A stretch of DNA of 12,384 nt from Actinomycetota bacterium (GCA_018898235.1 JAHIJU010000008.1:1-12384), one strand, 5' to 3'. Positions 1 through 6,828 are shown, numbered from the stretch's first letter. Program-made: numbers and translations. Notes: generated by a model from the letters alone, not told the origin.

Positions 1-1
1 G

Positions 2-442
2 CGGACCGTCGAGGCGCCGTTCTTCCGCCGGGTGGTCAACCAGCGGCGCGACGGCGGCCCGGCACCGACCACCGACACCTACCAGGGACTGCACCGGCGA
101 CTGGTCGAGCTGCTCGGGCCGGCGCGCGAGCAGCCCAGTGCGCACACCGCCGCCACCCGTGACGGCAAGGGCATCGTGTTCGTCGCCTACGACGGCCAGG
201 TGCACCCGGCCGGCTTCCTGCCGCTCGAGCTCGGCTCGATCCGCGAGCACTCGTTGGCCGAGCTCTACCGGGACGACGAGACGCTGCTGCGGATCCGCTC
301 GGCCGACTTCAGCGGCCGCTGCGGGCGCTGCGAGTGGGCCGACCTGTGTGGCGGCTCGCGGGCGCGGGCGTTCGCCGCGACCGGTGACCCGCTCGCCGAG
401 GACCCGGCCTGCCCGTGGGAACCGGCCGTCAGTCTGGTCTGA
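2..442 (+). CDS. Radical SAM/SPASM domain protein, C-terminal part (TIGR04053-like), 5' end outside window
   Basis: The reading frame is open from base 2, so the gene starts upstream of the window and only about 146 C-terminal residues are visible. Near the end is a SPASM-type cysteine cluster, CGRCEWADLCGGSRARAFA, followed by a further Cys in DPACPW. This is the auxiliary iron-sulfur region of radical SAM maturases. The preceding GFLPLELGSIRE and LAELYRDD segments fit actinobacterial proteins of the TIGR04053 type, relatives of the mycofactocin and heme-modifying enzymes. The catalytic CxxxCxxC radical SAM core is not in the window, so the substrate cannot be inferred. The stop overlaps the stop of the convergent DsrE-like gene by 14 nt. 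The SPASM assignment is firm; the exact subfamily is from memory of the conserved tail. Confidence 0.85.
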   Translation, partial: RTVEAPFFRRVVNQRRDGGPAPTTDTYQGLHRRLVELLGPAREQPSAHTAATRDGKGIVFVAYDGQVHPAGFLPLELGSIREHSLAELYRDDETLLRIRSADFSGRCGRCEWADLCGGSRARAFAATGDPLAEDPACPWEPAVSLV

Positions 443-851
443 AGTCTCCGACCTGCGCGGGCGGCGTCCGCCGATCGGCGCCGTCTACTGACGGCGGCGC
501 CGTCGCATACACCCGCAGGTAGGCCCAGCCCGCCCACTGCTGCCGGGCCAGGTGCGCGACGGCGGCCGGGACGATCCCGACATCGGCCCGCAGCGCACCG
601 GGCTCGGCGCCGAGGGACCGCAGCGAGTTGGCACAGGCGACGATGTCCAGACCTGGCTCCAGCGGCACCGCGCCGTCGTCGTCGGCGGCGAGCAGCAGCC
701 GGACGGCGGCTCCTTGCACTACGACCTGCACGGCGACCTCGGGCCCCAGCTCGGCGCGGGCGTTGGCGGCCACCCGTTGCACCGTGCGCAGGGCCGCGGC
801 CCCGTCCGCCGCGTCGTCGGTCCACACGTGCAGCAGCAGTCCCTGGGCCAT
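429..851 (-). CDS. DsrE/DsrF-like family protein
   Basis: This 140-residue cytoplasmic protein fits the small DsrE-like fold. A beta strand (GLLLHVWTDD) starts it, then a helix, then VAVQVVVQGAAVRLLL. After that comes LDIVACANSLRSLG with Cys73 at the position of the family's conserved cysteine, then VGIVPAAVAHLARQQWAGWAYLRV. DsrE-like proteins carry sulfur relay or related functions, and many members have no known role. The start is the ATG at 849-851, preceded by a good purine-rich site (GGAAGAGGA). The last 20 residues are polar, low in conservation, and overlap the end of the convergent radical SAM gene. The pairing with that gene may be functional, but they are not co-transcribed. Family call is good; the biological role is unknown. 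Confidence 0.75.
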   Translation of the reverse strand: MAQGLLLHVWTDDAADGAAALRTVQRVAANARAELGPEVAVQVVVQGAAVRLLLAADDDGAVPLEPGLDIVACANSLRSLGAEPGALRADVGIVPAAVAHLARQQWAGWAYLRVYATAPPSVDGADRRTPPAQVGDFRPD

Positions 852-906
852 CGCATCCTCTTCCGGTGCCGGGGTCCGCAGCTCACGGGCCCGAACCGGA
901 CCCTAC

Positions 907-941
907 CGACCGGGCGGCCTCCTGCCTGGCCGGTCCGGTCC
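907..941 (-). terminator. Possible GC-rich hairpin after the SecDF-head gene
   Basis: The gap between the SecDF-head gene and the DsrE-like gene contains facing CCGG and GGCC blocks (CCGG 910-913 with CCGG 935-938, GGCC 916-919 with GGCC 928-931) around an 8-nt loop. It has internal mismatches and no T-tract. It could be a weak terminator, or just chance in GC-rich DNA. Confidence 0.2.
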
Positions 942-962
942 GCGCCCAGTTGCGCCGGGCCG

Positions 963-1658
963 TCAGCCGCGCGGGGAGGTCATCCGGGTGGCCGCCGTCG
1001 AGGCCTCGGCCTGGGGGAGGCCGGTGGCGATCTGCATCGGGCCGCCGGTCAACGGTTCGGTCACCCTGGGTGCCTGCAGCACACGGCCGTCGAGCACGAG
1101 TGCGATCTGGTTGCGGGGTGCGGGCAGTGAGACCGCCCGGGTCGTCATGGTCGCCAGTGCGGCGTTCCCGGCGGAGGTGAGGGTGACGGTGACGCCCGCG
1201 GTGCTGCCGGTCACGTCTGTCTCGGTCGACTCGAGTGCAGCCCCGGTGACCTCGGCGGGGCCCAGGACGTAGACCTCGGAGCCGTCACGCGAGCAGGCGA
1301 CGAGCGGTTGGTCAGCCGGCGTCACCGCAGGGCGCGCGGTCGACGTGCAGTCCAGCGCGGTGAGCTGGGAGGCGACCTGCGGGGTGATCCACGCCGGGTC
1401 GCTGGGGTTGGTCGGTGAGTCCGTCGGGCTCGGGGCCGTGAACGTGGTCCCCGGTGCGCCCGTGGTCAGGACCGGTCGGATCTCGAACGCCCAGCTGTCG
1501 GCCGCAGGGTTCGTGTTCGCCGTCGAGCGCAGCACGACGAGGACCATGAGCGCGAGCACGACCAGCCCCACGAGCGTGAGCACGGCCGCCGCCCGGTGCC
1601 GAGGGCGCCCCCGGCCGCCGGTCGGGTCGTCCGTGATCGGTCCCTGGGTCTCACTCAT
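963..1658 (-). CDS. Membrane-anchored SecDF P1 head domain-containing protein
   Basis: The 231-residue product has a charged N-terminus, one transmembrane segment at about residues 22-43 (AAAVLTLVGLVVLALMVLVV), a Ser/Thr/Pro linker, and an extracytoplasmic domain from about residue 88. That domain matches the P1 head of actinobacterial SecD: Cys104, Cys122, YVLGPAEVTG at 130-139, then IALVLDGRVLQAPRVTEPLTGG at 185-206. The other SecD parts (six-helix membrane domain, P1 base) are absent, so it is not a translocase subunit by itself. I chose the ATG at 1656-1658 because an AAGGTGG ribosome site lies just upstream and the anchor follows; the frame is open further upstream (to a TTG at 1988), but that part is intergenic-like. 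A role in secretion assistance or in envelope sensing is inference only. Confidence 0.8.
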   Translation of the reverse strand: MSETQGPITDDPTGGRGRPRHRAAAVLTLVGLVVLALMVLVVLRSTANTNPAADSWAFEIRPVLTTGAPGTTFTAPSPTDSPTNPSDPAWITPQVASQLTALDCTSTARPAVTPADQPLVACSRDGSEVYVLGPAEVTGAALESTETDVTGSTAGVTVTLTSAGNAALATMTTRAVSLPAPRNQIALVLDGRVLQAPRVTEPLTGGPMQIATGLPQAEASTAATRMTSPRG

Positions 1659-1712
1659 CGTCGAGCCACCTTCGCCTCCGCGCCGCTGTGCGCGTCCTTC
1701 GACGGTAGCCCG

Positions 1713-1919
1713 GAGCCGGGGCTCTCCGCAGGGGTTTGCGCAGGTTGCGGACGTGCGGCTTGCGGGCGCCGTGCCGCGCGGCGCCTCGCGCAGCGTGGGT
1801 GGATCGCGCGTCGCGGCGGCCTGTCCCGGTGGCGGGAGCCCCAGGCGGCCCTCTCCGCGGCGCTCGCGGCCCTCGCCGGCCCCGCAGCCCTCGACCTCGC
1901 TCCCGGGGCAGGCTCCTGA
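1713..1919 (+). pseudogene. Possible coding remnant of unknown origin in the mgtA upstream gap
   Basis: In the frame ending with the TGA at 1917-1919, codons from about 1780 are strongly G/C at the third position. They read as a plausible C-terminus (RRLAQRGWIARRGGL, then a PQAALSAALAAL helix). No convincing start codon with a ribosome site precedes it, and the frame's only ATG (1596) lies inside the SecDF-head gene on the other strand. I do not recognise the family. It may be the tail of a decayed gene, or a chance open frame in GC-rich sequence. Confidence 0.25.
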
Positions 1920-1925
1920 CCGCGC

Positions 1926-2006
1926 GACCCCGTCATCTGGCTCGTTCCGGTTCGTGACCCCGTCATCTCGCGCCTTGTGGGATCGCAAGGGGCGCGCGAT
2001 GACGGG
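1926..2006. repeat. GACCCCGTCATCT direct repeat and hairpin in the intergenic gap
   Basis: The 13-mer GACCCCGTCATCT occurs at 1926-1938 and again at 1956-1968, exactly 30 bp apart. The second copy forms the left arm of a long hairpin: 1959-1977 pairs with 1986-2006, with one mismatch and a 2-nt bulge, around an 8-nt loop. A third, inverted copy of the motif core (GATGACGGG, 1998-2006) is the right arm. The rest of the 512-bp gap (1659-2170) holds the possible remnant at 1713-1919 and no other recognisable gene. A related sequence occurs at 8608-8626, which suggests a dispersed repeat family. It could also act as a bidirectional terminator or attenuator. Confidence 0.6.
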
Positions 2007-2170
2007 ATGGCTGCCGCGTGCGCCGCTGCTCAGTCGACGGGGGGTGTGCTCCTGCCACGCCCGGCGGCGACTGCCGCGCGCGGCGGCGAACCCTCGGCGT
2101 TCGGCTCGTCGTCATCGACTCGCCCCCCGCCGGTCAGCGGGCGGTCGCGGAGAGATGCTGTGCTGCGCTT

Positions 2171-3295
2171 GTGCGGGTCGCGATCATCGCCGAGTCCTTC
2201 TTGCCGCAGGTCAACGGGGTGACGAACTCCGTGCTGCGGGTGCTGGAGCACCTGCGGCGCGGTGGTCACCAGGCGACGGTGCTCGCACCGGGCACGCCGC
2301 CGGCCACCGCATCGGGGGCCCGGGTGGTGCCGCTGCGGTCGGTGCCGATGCCGGGGTACAGCCAGTTCCGGGTGGGGGTTCCCTCGGCCCGGGCAATTGC
2401 GCGGGAGCTGGCGGCGTTCGCCCCCGATGTGGTGCACCTGGCCTCACCGTTCGCCACCGGGTGGTCGGCGGTTCGGGCCACCGGGCGGCTCGACCTACCG
2501 ACGGTGGCGGTCTACCAGACCGACATCGCCGGGTTCGCCGGCCGTTACCACCTGGGTGCTGCGGTGGACGGGGCGTGGCGGATGGTCCGGACCATCCACG
2601 ACCAGGTGGACCTCACGCTCGCCCCGTCCCGGGTGGCCATGACCTCGCTCGAGGACCACGGTGTGCCGCGGGTGCGGCTGTGGGCGCGCGGGGTGGACAC
2701 CGAAGCGTTCAACCCGGCGCACCGCGATGCCCGGCTGCGCGCGCGGCTGGCGCCGAACGGCGAGGTCCTCGTCGGGTTCGTCGGCCGGCTGGCTGCGGAG
2801 AAGCAGGTCGAGGACCTGGCGGTGCTGGACGGGCTGCCGGGGGTGCGGGTCGTCGTGGTGGGGGACGGGCCTGAGGGCGAGGACCTGCGGCGTGCACTGC
2901 CGCGGGCTGTCTTCCTCGGCCAGCTCACCGGCCCGGAGCTGCACCGGCTGGTCGCGAGCCTGGACGTCGCGGTGCAGCCCGGGCCGTACGAAACGTTCTG
3001 CCAGTCGGCGCAGGAGGCGCTCGCGGCCGGGGTCCCGGTGGTGGCGGTCGGCGCCGGCGGGGTGGCCGAGCTGGTGGACCCCAGCCGCACCGGGTGGCTC
3101 TACCCGGCGGGTGACCTGGCGGCGCTGCGGGCCGCGGTCGCCGACCTGGCCGGTGACGAGGCGAAACGCCATGCGATGGGGCAGGCGGCCCGCCGGCAGG
3201 TGCGCGGGCGCACGTGGCAGGTGGTCGGGGAGCAGCTGCTGGGTCACTACGAGGATGCCGTCGCGCTCCATCGCGCGGGCGTCGTGGTGCGGTGA
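2171..3295 (+). CDS. mgtA: GT4 glycosyltransferase, MgtA/PimB-like alpha-mannosyltransferase
   Basis: The 374-residue GT-B enzyme begins VRVAIIAESFLPQVNGVTNS, the signature start of the mycobacterial Rv0557 (MgtA, formerly PimB) group. The C-terminal Rossmann half has VGFVGRLAAEK, with Arg207 and Lys211 at the donor phosphate site. The family E-x7-E motif is YETFCQSAQE (Glu274, Glu282), and VVVVGDG lies at 227-233. MgtA enzymes use GDP-mannose to mannosylate lipid acceptors on the way to glycolipids and lipomannan-like polymers at the membrane. The GTG at 2171 fits the conserved N-terminus; the frame is open further upstream but without family similarity. The ribosome site is weak (GGAGAG lies rather far upstream). 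The stop touches the next gene, so the two are translationally coupled. Donor and acceptor are inferred from family resemblance. Confidence 0.85.
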   Translation: MRVAIIAESFLPQVNGVTNSVLRVLEHLRRGGHQATVLAPGTPPATASGARVVPLRSVPMPGYSQFRVGVPSARAIARELAAFAPDVVHLASPFATGWSAVRATGRLDLPTVAVYQTDIAGFAGRYHLGAAVDGAWRMVRTIHDQVDLTLAPSRVAMTSLEDHGVPRVRLWARGVDTEAFNPAHRDARLRARLAPNGEVLVGFVGRLAAEKQVEDLAVLDGLPGVRVVVVGDGPEGEDLRRALPRAVFLGQLTGPELHRLVASLDVAVQPGPYETFCQSAQEALAAGVPVVAVGAGGVAELVDPSRTGWLYPAGDLAALRAAVADLAGDEAKRHAMGQAARRQVRGRTWQVVGEQLLGHYEDAVALHRAGVVVR

Positions 3296-3297
3296 GC

Positions 3298-4557
3298 ATG
3301 CACATCGTCCACCTGACGAACGCCTACGCCCCCGCGTCGGGCGGGGTGCGGACCGTGGTGCACGCCCTGGGCGCCGGGTACCGGGAGCGCGGGCACCGGT
3401 TCACCCTCGTCGTCCCGGCCGAGCGCGCCGGGGTGGACGACGAGCCGTGGGGCACGCGGCTGCGGCTGCGCGGCCCGCGGGTGCCGGGCACGGACGGGTA
3501 CCGGCTGCTCGTCGACCGGCGGGCGGTGCTGCGTGCCTTGGACGAGCTGGCCCCGGACCGGGTGGAGGTCTCCGACCGGTTCACGCTGCGTGCGGTCGGC
3601 GGCTGGGCCCGCGCGCACGGGGTGCCGACGGTGATGCTCGCGCATGAGCGGCTGGACGGGCTGGTCGAGTCGCTGGCCAAGGTGCCCGGTCCGGTGGCGC
3701 GCGCGGTGGCGGACCGGCACAACCGACACTGGGCGGCGGCGTTCGACGCGGTGGTGGTGACCTCGCCGTTCGCGGCGCAGGAGTTCGACCGGATCGCGGT
3801 GGCGACCGAGCGGGTGCCGCTCGGCGTGGACCTGGAGCTGTTCACCCCGTCCCGCCGTACCCGGGCCCTGGACCCGGACGACCTGCTGCTGGTGCTGTGC
3901 AGCCGGTTGTCCCCGGAGAAGGAGCCGGCGGTCGCCGTCGAGACGCTCCGGCTGCTGCGGGCCGAAGGGGTGCCGGCCCGGCTGGTGGTGGTCGGCGACG
4001 GCCCGGAGGCGGCCTCGCTGGCCCGACGCGCCCGCGGGCTGCCGGTCACCTTCACCGGGTTCGTGCCCGACCGGGCCGCCGTCGCGGACCTGCTGGCCGA
4101 CGCCGATGCGGTGCTGGCGCCGGGTCCGCTGGAGACGTTCGGGTTGGCGGCGCTCGAGGCGATGGCCTGCGGCACGCCGGTGGTCGCGGCGCGTGGGTCG
4201 GCGGTGGAGGCGCTCACGGCCCGGGTCGGTGGGCCGCCTCCGGCTGACGATCCGGCGGGGTTCGCCGCGTCGGTCCGCACCCTGGTGGACGGGCCGGCGG
4301 GTGGTGCGCGGTCGGCGGCCCGGGCGGTCGCCGAGGAGCTGGGGTGGGCGGCGACGGTGGACCGGATGCTCGCGCTGCACGGTGTCTGTCCGCCAGCCGG
4401 TGTCTGGTCGACGGACGGCGTTCGTCCGGCAGATGGTGGACCTCCGCCCGATGGTGTGCCGATCAACCGCGGTGTGCCGATAGGAGAGGTAGTGCCCGCC
4501 ACGCACGGTCTGCAGGCACGAGACGGTCGGCCGACGAGGGCGGGAGCGCGGACGTGA
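3298..4557 (+). CDS. GT4 family glycosyltransferase
   Basis: A second GT-B retaining glycosyltransferase of 419 residues. MHIVHLTNAYAPASGGVRTVV forms the N-terminal nucleotide-fold start. The C-terminal half has LCSRLSPEKEP (Arg203, Lys208) and VVVGDGPEA. The E-x7-E motif is LETFGLAALE (Glu279, Glu287), followed by ACGTPVVA. An alternative GTG start at 3292 overlaps the mgtA stop as GTGA and would add two residues; I prefer the ATG because the conserved sequence begins there. Catalytic similarity ends near residue 366; a 50-residue Gly/Val/Pro-rich tail follows. The gene sits between mgtA and a glycerophosphodiesterase, coupled on both sides. It probably adds sugars to the same envelope glycolipid, but sugar and acceptor are not readable from the sequence. 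Confidence 0.85.
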   Translation: MHIVHLTNAYAPASGGVRTVVHALGAGYRERGHRFTLVVPAERAGVDDEPWGTRLRLRGPRVPGTDGYRLLVDRRAVLRALDELAPDRVEVSDRFTLRAVGGWARAHGVPTVMLAHERLDGLVESLAKVPGPVARAVADRHNRHWAAAFDAVVVTSPFAAQEFDRIAVATERVPLGVDLELFTPSRRTRALDPDDLLLVLCSRLSPEKEPAVAVETLRLLRAEGVPARLVVVGDGPEAASLARRARGLPVTFTGFVPDRAAVADLLADADAVLAPGPLETFGLAALEAMACGTPVVAARGSAVEALTARVGGPPPADDPAGFAASVRTLVDGPAGGARSAARAVAEELGWAATVDRMLALHGVCPPAGVWSTDGVRPADGGPPPDGVPINRGVPIGEVVPATHGLQARDGRPTRAGART

Positions 4558-5456
4558 GCGACTGCTACGGCGACGCGGACGTGCCCCTGGTGATCCCGCA
4601 CCGTGCCGGTGCCGGGCTCGCGACCGAGAACACCGTGCGGGCCGCGCACCGGTCGTTGTCCCTGGGGCACCGCTACCTGGAGACCGATGCGCGCACGACG
4701 CGTGACGGTGTGGTGGTCGCGTTCCACGACCGGACGGTGAACCGGCTGGCCGGGGTCGGCGGGGCGATCAGCGCCCTGACCTGGGAGGAGATCGGCGCGT
4801 TGCGGCTGCGCGACGGCACCCGCGTGGCCCGGCTCGACACTCTGTTGAACGCCTGGCCGTCGGTGCGCTGGTCGATCGACGTGAAGGACCCGGCGACGCT
4901 GCCCGCGTTGCTCGCCGTGCTGCGCACCACGGGTGCGACGCGCCGGGTGTGCCTGGCCGGGACCCGTGACCGGTGGTTGGCGGCGGCTCGGGACGAGCTG
5001 GGTGAGGGGTTGGCGACGGCGCTCGGTTGGGAGTCGATCGGTCGGCTGCTGGGCTGGGGTCGGTTCCGGCTGCCGGGGTACCTGCCGTCGTACGTGCACG
5101 TGCCGTACGCGCTGGTGCGCCGGGGCGGTGCCCGACGGGTCGTCGAGCGGGCGCACGGGGCCGGGCTGCGCACGGTGGTGTGGGGGCTGGACGACCCGGT
5201 GGCGATGCACCGGTTGCTCGATGCGGGGGTGGACGGCCTGATCAGCGACCGCGCCGACGTGCTGCGCGAGGTGATGGTGGCCCGGGGCACGTGGGCACCG
5301 ACGGGTCAGCGGGGTGACCCGGGTCAGCGGCGCGGGTCGGCCCCGCAGGCTGCGGGCACAGGGGTGCCGGCTGCGGCAGCGGACGGCACCTCAGCGATAC
5401 CCGCCACGTCGTCGCCCGAGCGGTCCGACGAGGTGGCCCGCGCGGCCCTCTCCTGA
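4554..5456 (+). CDS. Glycerophosphodiester phosphodiesterase family protein
   Basis: The 300-residue protein has the GDPD TIM-barrel signatures. These are IPHRAGAGLATENT (His16, Arg17), ETDARTTRDG with Glu43 and Asp45, and AFHD with His58, then WSIDVKDP (Lys111). The barrel closes with VVWGLDD and AGVDGLISDRADVL near residues 208-237. These residues bind the metal and hydrolyse glycerophosphodiesters to glycerol 3-phosphate and an alcohol. No signal peptide is visible, so it is probably cytoplasmic. The GTG start at 4554 overlaps the previous stop as GTGA and has GGGAG 8 nt upstream. The last 55 or so residues are Ala/Gly/Pro-rich, not GDPD-like, and lie antisense to the end of the EamA gene. 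It may recycle or trim lipid headgroups for the glycolipid pathway. Confidence 0.88.
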   Translation: MSDCYGDADVPLVIPHRAGAGLATENTVRAAHRSLSLGHRYLETDARTTRDGVVVAFHDRTVNRLAGVGGAISALTWEEIGALRLRDGTRVARLDTLLNAWPSVRWSIDVKDPATLPALLAVLRTTGATRRVCLAGTRDRWLAAARDELGEGLATALGWESIGRLLGWGRFRLPGYLPSYVHVPYALVRRGGARRVVERAHGAGLRTVVWGLDDPVAMHRLLDAGVDGLISDRADVLREVMVARGTWAPTGQRGDPGQRRGSAPQAAGTGVPAAAADGTSAIPATSSPERSDEVARAALS

Positions 5457-6295
5457 CCGAGCACGACGCCGGCGAGCAGCAGCCCGGCGCCGAGCCACTG
5501 CCGGGCCGAGAGCCGTTCACCGGCGAGCCCCGCGCCGAGCAGGACGCCGGTGAGCGGGTTGGCCAGGCCGATGAGCGCCAGGTCGGACGGCCCGAGCCGG
5601 GCCAGCCCCGCGAACCACAGCAGGTAGGCGGCGGCCGTCGCGATGATGGTGAGGTACCCGAAGCCGAGCAGCGCGGTGCCGTCGAGCACGGGCGGGGCGC
5701 CTTCGGCGAGGGCGGCGACCGGCAGCACGAACAGCCCACCGGCGACGAGCTGCCAGGCGGTGGCGGGCAGCACCGCGATCGTCCCGTCCTTGGCGGTCCA
5801 GCGGGCCATGAGCACGTAGCCGAGCGAGGACATGGCCATCGCGCCGACGGCAGCCGCGATGCCGCGCGGGTCGACGGCGTCAGGCCCGGACCACAGCATG
5901 AGCACGACGCCGGCCAGCCCGAGCAGGGCCCCGCCGACCCCGGCGACACGTAGCCGCCGGCCGAGCAGCACGGCGGACAGCCCCATCATCACCAGGGGCG
6001 AGGCCGCCATCACGACGGAGGCGACCCCGGTCGGCAGCAGCTGGGCGGCCAGGTAGACGAGGGCGAAGAAGGCGCCGGTGTTGAGCATCCCGAGCACGGC
6101 CGAACGCCACCACCAGGACCCGCGCGGCAGCCTGCGGGCGATCAGCAGGAGCAGCAGCCCGGCGGGCAGGGCGCGCAGCACGGCGCCCCACAGGGGGGAG
6201 TCGGCGGGCAGCGTGTGCCGCGTCACGTAGTAGGTCGACCCCCAGACGACGGCGGGGATGAGCGTGAGCAACCGCCACCGCACAATACCTTCCAT
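5324..6295 (-). CDS. EamA/DMT-family transporter
   Basis: The 323-residue protein has about ten hydrophobic helices in two repeated halves, the RhaT/EamA arrangement. It begins WRLLTLIPAVVWGSTYYVTRH, the usual helix-1 W-G-S motif. The second half carries the repeat with ANPLTGVLLGAGLAGERLS, typical of the last helix pair. The substrate of such exporters or importers of small metabolites cannot be told from sequence. The ATG at 6293-6295 lies inside a 12-bp palindrome and about 7 nt after a TATAGT box, so the mRNA may be leaderless. It is divergent from a MarR gene and probably repressed by it. The C-terminal tail after about residue 280 is low complexity and overlaps the GDPD gene by 133 nt. 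Confidence 0.85.
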   Translation of the reverse strand: MEGIVRWRLLTLIPAVVWGSTYYVTRHTLPADSPLWGAVLRALPAGLLLLLIARRLPRGSWWWRSAVLGMLNTGAFFALVYLAAQLLPTGVASVVMAASPLVMMGLSAVLLGRRLRVAGVGGALLGLAGVVLMLWSGPDAVDPRGIAAAVGAMAMSSLGYVLMARWTAKDGTIAVLPATAWQLVAGGLFVLPVAALAEGAPPVLDGTALLGFGYLTIIATAAAYLLWFAGLARLGPSDLALIGLANPLTGVLLGAGLAGERLSARQWLGAGLLLAGVVLGQERAARATSSDRSGDDVAGIAEVPSAAAAGTPVPAACGADPRR

Positions 6296-6300
6296 GGAAG
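6285..6300. promoter_or_regulatory. MarR-type operator 1, over the transporter start
   Basis: ATACCTTCCATGGAAG contains the perfect 12-bp palindrome CTTCCATGGAAG (6289-6300). It covers the transporter start codon and probable transcription start. The same 16-mer, with one change, recurs 21 bp downstream. Binding by the divergent MarR protein is inferred from position and symmetry. Confidence 0.7.
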
Positions 6301-6302
6301 CG

Positions 6303-6308
6303 ACTATA
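6303..6308 (-). promoter_or_regulatory. -10 box for the EamA transporter
   Basis: On the minus strand these bases read TATAGT. A start about 7 nt downstream falls at the transporter ATG, which predicts a leaderless transcript. No good -35 box is visible. Confidence 0.5.
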
Positions 6309-6325
6309 CCTTCCTTGGAAGATAT
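6306..6325. promoter_or_regulatory. MarR-type operator 2, between the divergent promoters
   Basis: ATACCTTCCTTGGAAGATAT is an imperfect 20-bp palindrome; its CTTCC/GGAAG arms (6310-6321) flank a central TT. It lies exactly 21 bp (two helical turns) from operator 1, so two dimers would sit on the same DNA face. It runs into the marR -10 box and lies just upstream of the transporter -10 box, so it could control both genes. Confidence 0.7.
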
Positions 6326-6328
6326 GAT
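6323..6328 (+). promoter_or_regulatory. -10 box for marR
   Basis: TATGAT ends 6 nt before the marR ATG at 6335, so transcription probably begins at or next to the start codon, giving a leaderless mRNA. The -35 region (about 6300-6305) is not a clear match. Confidence 0.55.
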
Positions 6329-6334
6329 CGACGC

Positions 6335-6826
6335 ATGACGACGGACAAGGTCGCCCGCATCCAGGCGCAGTGGGCCCGCGAACGCCCTGACCTGGACTTC
6401 TCGCCGATGGGAGTGATCGGCCGGCTGCACCTGGTGGCGGCCCACCTCACCGACGAGCTGGTGGCCGTCTACGCGCAGTTTGGGCTCACCGAGGCCGAGT
6501 TCGACGTGCTCGCCGCCCTGCGCCGCTCACCCGACGGCTGCGCCCCGAGCGAGCTCGCCGACACGACCATGGTCACGACCGGCGGCATGACGAAGCGTCT
6601 GGACCGGCTGCAGGCCGAGGGCCTCGTCGAACGGAACCGGGCGGCGGGTGACGGCCGTGCCCGCATCGTGCGCCTCACCGCGGCCGGCCGGGACCTGATC
6701 GACCGCGCGGTGACCGCCCACGCGGCCAACGAGCACCGGCTGCTGGAGCAGATCGGCGGGGAGGCGGTGGGGGTGCTGGAGCCCGTGCTGCGGGACTGGC
6801 TGGGGCGGTTCGAGCCGGAGGTGTGA
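6335..6826 (+). CDS. MarR-family transcriptional regulator
   Basis: The 163-residue winged-helix regulator has the family layout: a helical dimerisation N-terminus, then FGLTEAEFDVLAAL at 49-62, a recognition helix in TTGGMTKRLDRL (81-92), and the wing at 98-113 with the conserved GDGRARIVRLTAAG. Proteins of this family bind short palindromes as dimers and release them on binding small phenolic or drug-like ligands. The gene is divergent from an EamA transporter, with two near-identical palindromes between them, so autoregulation and control of the transporter are likely. The ATG at 6335 has no ribosome site but sits right after a -10 box. Its 3' end (from about codon 136) is repeated in degraded form at 8405-8465, beyond the AbiE genes. 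Confidence 0.88.
   Translation: MTTDKVARIQAQWARERPDLDFSPMGVIGRLHLVAAHLTDELVAVYAQFGLTEAEFDVLAALRRSPDGCAPSELADTTMVTTGGMTKRLDRLQAEGLVERNRAAGDGRARIVRLTAAGRDLIDRAVTAHAANEHRLLEQIGGEAVGVLEPVLRDWLGRFEPEV
6741..6826 (+). repeat. 3' end of marR, left copy of the repeat bracketing abiE
   Basis: This segment of marR matches 8405-8465 in the same orientation. The first 32 nt match at 26 positions and the last 26 nt at 24, with a 24-nt in-frame gap in the right copy. The two copies lie on either side of abiEi/abiEii. Confidence 0.75.
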
Positions 6827-6828
6827 GG

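Noticed and set aside
1659..1988. N-terminal extension of the SecDF-head protein to a TTG at 1988
   Set aside because: The ATG at 1658 has a good ribosome site, and the extra 110 residues read as repeat and GC-rich spacer.
1345..2874. 509-codon plus-strand open frame
   Set aside because: It crosses the SecDF-head gene in antisense and the mgtA gene out of frame; low-complexity translation with no domain.
3324..5210. 628-codon minus-strand open frame opposite the glycosyltransferase/GDPD operon
   Set aside because: It is the antisense shadow of well-supported genes; its translation is Arg/Ser/Thr/Pro-rich with no domain. Such frames are expected at this G+C.
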